Shown piece after piece: positions 28,474 through 34,362 of a stretch of DNA of 64,000 nt (the first letter of the stretch is position 1; every line of letters starts with the position of its first letter). Origin of the DNA: Rufibacter glacialis (GTDB lineage Bacteria > Bacteroidota > Bacteroidia > Cytophagales > Hymenobacteraceae); contig NZ_VKKZ01000026.1 in the NCBI RefSeq assembly GCF_008271745.1, positions 124,001 through 188,000 of the forward strand, written 5' to 3'. Made by a program: the position numbers and the translations under genes. Under the pieces are notes generated by a model. It was not told the DNA's origin, made no database searches, and worked only from the letters and a program-made list of their open reading frames with translations.

Positions 28474-28980
28474 CAAGCCTTGCCTGAATCAGGCGATCTC
28501 TTGAATTCTTGGGAACACCCACGGGAGCATGGGGAGGGTTCGGCACGGACGCCGGGTTCCCTCACCTGCTTTTGCGGTTCCTCTACGGTGGCAGCAAAAA
28601 TCAAGCAAACCCACCATCCTACGCCAGAGGAAGCCGGACTGGAAACTGAGGCTGGCGTTTTTTGCCGGTTTTTTCAAAATCAGCAGAATTAACGCTATAC
28701 TTGAAGGTTCTATGGGCCTGACAGGGGCGATGGCTCCTGTTGAAGCCATCACGCAGCAAGAACCACGGTTTTCTTCGGGCCTATGTTTTCGTGCTACTTT
28801 TCAGGAAGTACGCCAAAACCAGTCTGCCTTGGAAAGCCTGGATGCGCGGTTTCCCTTTAAGGGAGAAGGTGATGCAAGGCTGCTTTTGGAGTCCTTTGCC
28901 TTCCATGCTTGGGCCGCCTTCTGCTGGAAGCCATAGAACCCCGTTTTTTACCAAACTAACTCGTACCACACGCACCAACT
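28474..28980. other. Intergenic region between GH9 and sugar permease genes
   Basis: 507 bases. It contains a terminator-like hairpin at 28621-28663. The rest shows no coding signal I trust; open frames here have skewed, repeat-like composition and no recognisable features. Confidence 0.4.
28621..28663 (+). terminator. Hairpin terminator downstream of the GH9 gene
   Basis: ACGCCAG (28621-28627) pairs with CTGGCGT (28652-28658), followed by TTTTTG. The loop is long (24 bases), so strength is uncertain. Confidence 0.5.
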
Positions 28981-30396
28981 ATGGCAGGAATCACGAACAG
29001 CGCGAAGGCGCCGGCGGCGGCTGGGGTCACCTCCGGCGGCGGCAATTACCTGGGGCCGTTGATGACGGTGACCATGCTCTTCTTCATGTGGGGCTTCATC
29101 ACGTGCCTCAACGACATCCTCATCCCTAAGCTCCAGCAGGTCTTCACGCTGCAGAACTGGCAGGCGATGCTTATCCAGACGGCTTTCTTCGGGGCCTACT
29201 TCATCGTCTCGCTCCTCTATTTCCTGGTCTCGGTGACCAAAGGCGACCCCATCCTGCGCATCGGCTACCGCAACGGCATCATTGTGGGGCTAGTGGTGAC
29301 GGCCGTGGGCTGCCTGCTGTTCCTGCCGGCCGCCGACCTGCACTCCTACGGCCTGTTCCTGGGGGCGCTTTTCGTGCTTGCCTCGGGCATCACGGTGCTG
29401 CAGATCACGGCCAACCCCTACGTCTCCATCCTGGGTCCGCCCGAGTCCTCCTCCAGCCGCATGAACCTGACGCAGGCCCTCAACTCGCTGGGCACTACCA
29501 TTGCCCCGGTACTGGGCGGCTACCTCATCTTTGACCAGGTGAGCGGCGGCGATGCTACCGCTGAGTCAGTGAAGATGCCCTACGTGGGGCTGGCCGTGGC
29601 GCTCCTCGTCATTGCGGTGATCATCAAGGTGGCCCGTCTGCCGCGTCTCACCGGCGGGGACACTGCCATTGTGCCTGGCTCCGGCGCGCTGCGGCACCGG
29701 CACCTGGTGCTGGGCATCATCTGCATCTTCATGTACGTGGGCGGCGAGGTGGCCGTGGGCAGCATGCTCATCAACTACCTCAAGCTGCCCCAGATCGCGG
29801 GGCTGGACGAGTCGGAGGCCAAGCATTACTTGGCCTTTTACTGGGGCGGGGCCATGGTGGGCCGCTTCTTCGGGGCGGTGGCCCTGGCGCAGCTGCGCAG
29901 CATCTCCCTCAAATACGGGATCATGGCGGCCATCGCGTTGGTGACCTTCGGGGCGGTGTACGCCATTTATGACCTAAACCAGGCGCTCATCATCCTGGGG
30001 CTGATCGCGGCGAACTTCGTGGTGCTGCTGCTGGGCCGGTTCATTCCTAACCGCACGGTGGGGCTCTACGCGGCGGCGGTGATCGGGCTGCTGCTCATCG
30101 GGACCTTCGCCCAGGGCAGCGTGGCCATGTGGGCGGTGATCGCCATCGGGCTCTTCAACTCCATCATGTTCCCTACCATCTTTGACCTGGCCATCAAGGG
30201 GCTGGGCACGCACACAAGTCAGGGATCCTCACTGCTGGTGATGGCCATTGTGGGCGGGGCCATTGTGCCACCCCTGCAGGGAGCCTTAGCAGACGTGACC
30301 GGCGACGTGCAGCTTTCCTTTGTGGTGCCCTTGCTCTGTTACCTGTACATCGTTTACTATGGCTTCAGCGGTTATAAAACCCGGGCGGTAGCCTAA
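28981..30396 (+). CDS. Sugar MFS permease (GluP/FucP type)
   Basis: A 471-residue membrane protein with about twelve helices in the fucose/glucose/galactose permease branch of the MFS: LFFMWGFITCLNDILIPKLQ, QTAFFGAYFIVSLLYF, LQITANPYVSILGPPESSSSRMNLTQALNSLGTTIAPVLGG and FPTIFDLAIKGLG. It would import glucose or a related monosaccharide with protons, which fits the glucose released by the GH5/GH9/GH3 enzymes upstream. By eye its codons are richer in C and G at third positions than those of its neighbours (for example runs of CTC, ATC and GCG), which may mean high expression or a different origin. A strong terminator follows. Confidence 0.9.
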   Translation: MAGITNSAKAPAAAGVTSGGGNYLGPLMTVTMLFFMWGFITCLNDILIPKLQQVFTLQNWQAMLIQTAFFGAYFIVSLLYFLVSVTKGDPILRIGYRNGIIVGLVVTAVGCLLFLPAADLHSYGLFLGALFVLASGITVLQITANPYVSILGPPESSSSRMNLTQALNSLGTTIAPVLGGYLIFDQVSGGDATAESVKMPYVGLAVALLVIAVIIKVARLPRLTGGDTAIVPGSGALRHRHLVLGIICIFMYVGGEVAVGSMLINYLKLPQIAGLDESEAKHYLAFYWGGAMVGRFFGAVALAQLRSISLKYGIMAAIALVTFGAVYAIYDLNQALIILGLIAANFVVLLLGRFIPNRTVGLYAAAVIGLLLIGTFAQGSVAMWAVIAIGLFNSIMFPTIFDLAIKGLGTHTSQGSSLLVMAIVGGAIVPPLQGALADVTGDVQLSFVVPLLCYLYIVYYGFSGYKTRAVA

Positions 30397-30418
30397 GAAT
30401 AACTGATAGTGTCTCATG

Positions 30419-30470
30419 AACCTGTTTTGGTCTCCTTTTGGTGAAAAGGGGGCTAAAACAGGTTTTCTTT
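30419..30470 (+). terminator. Strong terminator after the sugar permease gene
   Basis: AACCTGTTTT (30419-30428) pairs with AAAACAGGTT (30455-30464); an inner stem CTCCTTTT/AAAAGGGG strengthens it, and TTCTTTTTT follows. It begins 22 bases after the permease stop and is also of the recurrent intergenic hairpin type. Confidence 0.8.
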
Positions 30471-30552
30471 TTTAGCGGCTGTGGCGGGGCTTGTTCCTCA
30501 AGTCCTTTCCTTATCTTGGAACCCAATAACCCCTTTCCAACTTGCAAAACCT

Positions 30553-30951
30553 ATGAATACCAGATTAGTCATGCTTGCCAGTGCTATTTTTATGGCCCTT
30601 TTAGGGGGCATTTCCTCTTTTATGCCGCAGGAGGTGTTGCTATACCTTGGCAGCGAGGCCACCGGACTGGGGCCTCTGTTGGTGCAGCTGCTGGGGGCGC
30701 TGTACCTGGGGTTTGCTATTCTGAACTGGATGGCGAAAGGAATCCTTATCGGTGGTATTTACGCGCGCCCGGTGGCACTAGGCAACTTGATGCACTTTCT
30801 GGTAGGCGCCCTGGCTCTCTTGAAAGCCGCGCAGGCGGGAGGGCAGGTGCTATGGCCGCTGGCGGTGGTGTATGGCCTGTTTGCCCTGCTGTTTGGGATG
30901 ATCTCGTTCCGGCATCCTTTGCCAGCCACACTTCCCGCCGGGAAAGCCTAA
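30553..30951 (+). CDS. Small four-helix membrane protein of unknown function
   Basis: About 132 residues from the ATG at 30553 (MNTRLVMLASAIFMALLGG); a frame-open extension upstream to 30481 crosses the previous terminator tail and is not used. Four hydrophobic segments are visible, at about 3-23, 43-62, 75-92 and 98-118, with a short Pro/Ala/Lys tail. I do not recognise a family with confidence; the composition resembles small uncharacterised integral membrane proteins common in Bacteroidota. It stands alone, with hairpins before and after (30419-30470 and 30965-31021). TATCTTGG about 30 bases upstream loosely resembles a -7 box. Confidence 0.65.
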   Translation: MNTRLVMLASAIFMALLGGISSFMPQEVLLYLGSEATGLGPLLVQLLGALYLGFAILNWMAKGILIGGIYARPVALGNLMHFLVGALALLKAAQAGGQVLWPLAVVYGLFALLFGMISFRHPLPATLPAGKA

Positions 30952-30964
30952 AGGACGGATAGGC

Positions 30965-31021
30965 GGCCCGTTACCTGCAAGATTAGCGGCAGTTTTGAGA
31001 AAAAGAGGCACTAAACGGGCC
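30965..31021. repeat. Long-loop hairpin, recurrent intergenic type
   Basis: GGCCCGTT (30965-30972) pairs with AACGGGCC (31014-31021) with a 41-base loop that contains GCAGTTTTGAGAAAAAGAGGC. It lies in the 302 bases between the small membrane protein and the esterase gene. A related motif without outer arms is at 31155-31190 (GTTTAGAGGCTGTTTTTTCAGAATAACCCGCAAAAC). Confidence 0.5.
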
Positions 31022-31253
31022 CAGGTTCAATGTTGCAGTTGGAGGGGAAGCCTTCCAAGAGGTAGCCAAAAATAAGACAATACCTTCCTTAGGGAAATCA
31101 AGAGCCTGGGCGAAGAGGTGTAAAGCACCATACCTCCCTCAAGGCGATACTTCTGTTTAGAGGCTGTTTTTTCAGAATAACCCGCAAAACGCAAACGGCA
31201 GGCAGTGGAGTAGCCCGCCGAACATCAACCTTTTATCTTTATCAAATCTCACT

Positions 31254-32357
31254 ATGCCTTCTCTCAGATTTCTGAATTTGGTTCTATGGGCCTTTGTTGT
31301 GTTAGGCGGTCAGGCAGCCGTGGCACAGGACAGCACTGGCGTGAAGTACACCTATGTGAATGCCCGTGACCTGAGCATCCTGGGCCAATCCTCTACCGTG
31401 CGCGACTCCGGTTTCCATCGCATAGATGCGGCGCAGCGGCCTAGCTTGCCCAAAGCCGTGGCCGGGTTGGCGACTAATTCGGCGGGGATCAGTGTCTCGT
31501 TCCAAACCAACTCCAAGTCCATCAAGCTCAGGTGGCGGCTGGCCAAGTACAACACGCTCTGGAACATGACACCCGCGGCAGTAAACGGCCTGGATCTTTA
31601 TGGCTGGAACGGGAAAGAATGGCAGTATATGGCTACCGCGCGGCCGTCTAAAGAACAGAATGAGCACCTGGTCATCAATAACCTGGATGGCCAGCTGCGC
31701 CACTACCGCGTGCACCTGCCCCTGTACGCCGCCGCCGAGGAAGTGCACGTGGGCGTAGAGACCGGATCAACGCTCCAGAAAGCCGATGCCCGGTTCCTGC
31801 CCACCAGAAAAGTAGTTATCTATGGTTCCAGCATCACGCAAGGCGCTTCGGCCAGCCGGCCCGGTATGGCGTACCCGGCCATTCTGAGCCGGCAGCTGAA
31901 CCTGGATGTCTATAACCTGGGCTTCAGCGGGAGCGGCAAGATGGAGCTAGCTTTGGCCGAGGTGCTGGGCCAGATGGACGCCGATGTCTATGTGCTGGAC
32001 TGCGTGCCTAATCCGTCGCCGGAGCAGATCAGGGAGCGGGCGGTGCCGTTCATCAAGCGCCTGCGCGAACTCAAACCCCACACGCCCATTCTCATGGTGG
32101 AAAGCGTTTTCAGGGAGAGCACCCCTTGGGATCAGGAAAAACGCCAACATGATACCCGTCAGAACCAGGAATTCAGGAAGGCCTACGAGCAGCTCAAGCA
32201 GGAGAAATTCAAAAACCTGCATTATCTGCCTGCTAAAGATCTCCCTGACTATGACCACGAAGGCACCATTGACGGCAGCCACCTCTCAGACCTGGGGTTC
32301 ACGCGCGTAGCCCCGCACGTGGGAAAGGCGCTGAAGAAGATCCTCCCCAAGAAGTAA
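31254..32357 (+). CDS. GxDLY-domain SGNH/GDSL esterase
   Basis: A 367-residue exported esterase: signal peptide (about 1-24), an N-terminal beta-sandwich with the name-giving GLDLY motif (about residues 112-116), and a C-terminal GDSL-like hydrolase domain. The nucleophile block is YGSSITQGASASR (Ser about 193), the oxyanion block includes NLGFSGSG, and the Asp/His pair is in DGSHLSDLGF near the end. These two domains correspond to the GxDLY and GDSL-like lipase family 3 arrangement. Such proteins often de-acylate sugars, so it may help remove acetyl or other esters from plant polysaccharides in concert with the flanking sugar loci. That role is inferred. A terminator follows at 32381-32430. 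Confidence 0.85.
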   Translation: MPSLRFLNLVLWAFVVLGGQAAVAQDSTGVKYTYVNARDLSILGQSSTVRDSGFHRIDAAQRPSLPKAVAGLATNSAGISVSFQTNSKSIKLRWRLAKYNTLWNMTPAAVNGLDLYGWNGKEWQYMATARPSKEQNEHLVINNLDGQLRHYRVHLPLYAAAEEVHVGVETGSTLQKADARFLPTRKVVIYGSSITQGASASRPGMAYPAILSRQLNLDVYNLGFSGSGKMELALAEVLGQMDADVYVLDCVPNPSPEQIRERAVPFIKRLRELKPHTPILMVESVFRESTPWDQEKRQHDTRQNQEFRKAYEQLKQEKFKNLHYLPAKDLPDYDHEGTIDGSHLSDLGFTRVAPHVGKALKKILPKK

Positions 32358-32380
32358 GGCAAAGGAGCTGTTCGTATAAA

Positions 32381-32430
32381 TCCGTTTAGAGGCCTTTTTC
32401 TGAAAAATAGCCCCTAAACGGAGTTTTTTG
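32381..32430 (+). terminator. Terminator with TTTTCTGAAAA core
   Basis: TCCGTTTA (32381-32388) pairs with TAAACGGA (32415-32422). The interior GAGGCCTTTTTCTGAAAAATAGCCCC is also self-complementary, and GTTTTTTG follows. It ends the esterase gene and lies 78 bases before the WYL regulator start. It is the cleanest example of the hairpin type repeated across the window. Confidence 0.75.
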
Positions 32431-32507
32431 GGCAGATGAGCGGCGGGTTTTCTACCTTGGTACCCAGAATCCCCGAAGTCTCAACCGCTTTAAATCAACC
32501 CAGGCAT

Positions 32508-33197
32508 ATGAACCGAGTAGACCGGCTTTTCGGCATCATGACCATGCTGCAGTCTAAGAAGTACGTGACTGCGGAGAAGATTGCGGAATCCTTCGGCATC
32601 AGCGTGCGCACCGTGTACCGCGATGTGAAGGCGCTGGGGGAGCAGGGCATGCCCATCGGGTTTGAGCCGCACAAAGGCTATTTTGTGGTGCAGGGCTATT
32701 TTCTGCCGCCGGTCTCGTTTTCCTCTGAGGAAGCCAGCGCGCTGCTGCTCATGGAGGCCATGGTGTTCGGGTTCACCGATAAGTCCATTCAGACGCACTA
32801 CGCAACGGCCCTGAACAAGGTGAAGGCCGTGCTGCGCACGACCCAGAAAGAGCAGTTGGATTTCCTGCACCACCACATCAAAATGCAGCTGCCCGCCTGT
32901 TTCAACAATGACTATGAGTACCTGGCGCTCATTCAGCAGGCCATCTCCACAAAGTGCCTGCTGGAAATCGGATATAAAAACAACAAAGAAGAAGTGAGCC
33001 AACGGCGGGTTGAACCCATCGGGCTGATTTTCTACGCGTTCAACTGGCACCTGATTGGCTGGTGCCACCATCGCCAGGACTACCGCGATTTCAGGGTGTC
33101 GCGCATTCTCACCCTCAAAAACACCGAGCTGCCCTTTCTCAAACCTGACCACATGGCCATTGGGGAGTACATGAAGCAGCTGCCGGTGGCGTATTAA
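32508..33197 (+). CDS. YafY-type WYL-domain transcriptional regulator
   Basis: About 229 residues from the ATG at 32508 (MNRVDRLFGIMTMLQSKKYV); the open frame upstream to 32436 runs through terminator-like sequence. The N-terminal helix-turn-helix of the HTH_11 type is clear (VTAEKIAESFGISVRTVYRDVKALGEQGMPIGFEPHKGYFV). The C-terminal WYL region follows (LEIGYKNNKEEVSQRRVEPIGLIFYAFNWHLIGWCHHRQDYRDFRVSRI). WYL regulators bind small ligands or nucleic acid and often repress stress or defence genes. No divergent partner is evident and its target is unknown. It ends 18 bases before the convergent XRE gene. Confidence 0.88.
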   Translation: MNRVDRLFGIMTMLQSKKYVTAEKIAESFGISVRTVYRDVKALGEQGMPIGFEPHKGYFVVQGYFLPPVSFSSEEASALLLMEAMVFGFTDKSIQTHYATALNKVKAVLRTTQKEQLDFLHHHIKMQLPACFNNDYEYLALIQQAISTKCLLEIGYKNNKEEVSQRRVEPIGLIFYAFNWHLIGWCHHRQDYRDFRVSRILTLKNTELPFLKPDHMAIGEYMKQLPVAY

Positions 33198-33214
33198 GAA
33201 AGATACTGCTATCC

Positions 33215-33466
33215 TTATAGGAAGGTCAAGCCGATCTTCTTGTTCAGGCCTTTCTCAAATATTCTAATCAAAGTAGAAAGTTGAATATCGCCTCGTGCGT
33301 TTTCTATTCTAGAGATATAGCTTTTCTTGGTCCCTGCTTTTTCTGCCAATTGCTCCTGGGTCAGCTTCGCTTCTTTTCTAGCCTCCTTCAGCATCTCGCT
33401 TATGATAAACATCTGGGCGTTCTCTTCATATTTATGACGGCTTTCAGTGCCAATTTTTCGCGCCAT
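33215..33466 (-). CDS. XRE-family helix-turn-helix protein (HigA-like orphan)
   Basis: About 83 residues from the ATG at 33466 (MARKIGTESRHKYEENAQ); an upstream ATG at 33487 is possible. A canonical XRE/Cro helix-turn-helix runs from about residue 29 (LKEARKEAKLTQEQLAEKAG, then TKKSYISRIENARGDIQLSTL). The short pre-domain and the KKIGLTFL ending are like antitoxins of RelE/HigB-type systems. The usual toxin gene, which should sit directly upstream on the same strand, is absent: the region 33467-33633 holds only the promoter space of the divergent DinB gene. It is thus an orphan antitoxin-like regulator or a stand-alone repressor. Confidence 0.78.
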   Translation of the reverse strand: MARKIGTESRHKYEENAQMFIISEMLKEARKEAKLTQEQLAEKAGTKKSYISRIENARGDIQLSTLIRIFEKGLNKKIGLTFL

Positions 33467-33633
33467 TGTTGGTGTTATCACCAACAATCTAACTTAAATA
33501 ATCTTTCGGCTTGCCGATGAAAGATAAGGCCAAGGCAAAAAAGAAAATTCTTTTCACTTCTTGAAAGTGCGCTGCCATAGGGTTGTCAGTGGGTGGTTGT
33601 TCCTTTGGGGTATCATCTAACCAAAAGAAAACT

Positions 33634-34149
33634 ATGTCAGAGGTACAAACCATGTCCGTGCTAGACGTGCTCCAGAAAGAATTGGAAGCCGAAGCCAAAA
33701 CCACCCGCAAGATGTTGGCGCGCATCCCCAACGATAAATACGATTGGCAACCGCATCCCAAAAGCATGAACATCCGGACCCTCGCCACGCACCTCGCGGA
33801 ACTGCCTTCCTGGATTGGCATGACCCTGAACGCCCCGGAGCTGGACTTCGCGAAGCACCCCTACACGCCCAAAGTCATCAACAGCACCGAGGAACTGCTG
33901 ACCTATTTTGAGGAGACCCTGGAAGACGGCCGCGCGCAATTGGCCAAGGGCCAGGAGGAACAACTGTGCGAGGAATGGATACTTAGGAACGGAGACACGA
34001 TTTACACCACGGGGTCTAAGTTTGACATGCTGCGCAACACCATGAGCCAGGTCATTCACCACCGGGCGCAATTGGGCGTGTACCTGCGTCTGCTCAATGT
34101 GCCCATTCCCGGCAGCTACGGCCCCAGCGCCGATGAAATGGAGTTCTAG
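33634..34149 (+). CDS. DinB/YfiT-like metalloprotein
   Basis: About 171 residues from the ATG at 33634; the open frame upstream lacks support. It is a four-helix-bundle DinB superfamily protein: a His in LATHLAELPSWIGM, and the HHRAQLGVYLRLLNVPIPGSYGPSADE ending that is characteristic of this family in Bacteroidota. These proteins coordinate a divalent metal through three histidines, and some act as thiol-dependent transferases, but most, including this one, have no assigned substrate. It is divergent from the XRE regulator gene and followed by an exceptionally strong terminator. Confidence 0.85.
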   Translation: MSEVQTMSVLDVLQKELEAEAKTTRKMLARIPNDKYDWQPHPKSMNIRTLATHLAELPSWIGMTLNAPELDFAKHPYTPKVINSTEELLTYFEETLEDGRAQLAKGQEEQLCEEWILRNGDTIYTTGSKFDMLRNTMSQVIHHRAQLGVYLRLLNVPIPGSYGPSADEMEF

Positions 34150-34155
34150 GGAGAC

Positions 34156-34218
34156 ACCAGCCTGTAAATGAAGAACGCCCGCTGATCATAAGCGGGCGTT
34201 CTTCATTTACAGGCTGGT
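34156..34218. terminator. Perfect 28-bp hairpin terminator
   Basis: ACCAGCCTGTAAATGAAGAA plus CGCCCGCT (34156-34183) is perfectly complementary to 34191-34218 across a seven-base loop. It begins seven bases after the DinB stop. It is unusually long and perfect for a terminator. Confidence 0.75.
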
Positions 34219-34308
34219 TATAGGGCTTATAGCCTGATTCCAGGAAAAGACCCAGGAAAAGGTATTCCTCTGGCAGTGATCTGCGCCCGTTTAGTCTACC
34301 GTAAAAAG

Positions 34309-34343
34309 AAAAAGCGCCTGCTGAAAACCAGCAGGCGCTTTTT
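34309..34343 (-). terminator. Bidirectional terminator after the GHL10 gene
   Basis: AAAAAGCGCCTGCTG (34309-34323) pairs perfectly with CAGCAGGCGCTTTTT (34329-34343) over a five-base loop. The A5 and T5 flanks allow function on both strands. It is 20 bases past the GHL10 stop. Confidence 0.85.
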
Positions 34344-34362
34344 GGTGAGGGATGGTATTATT

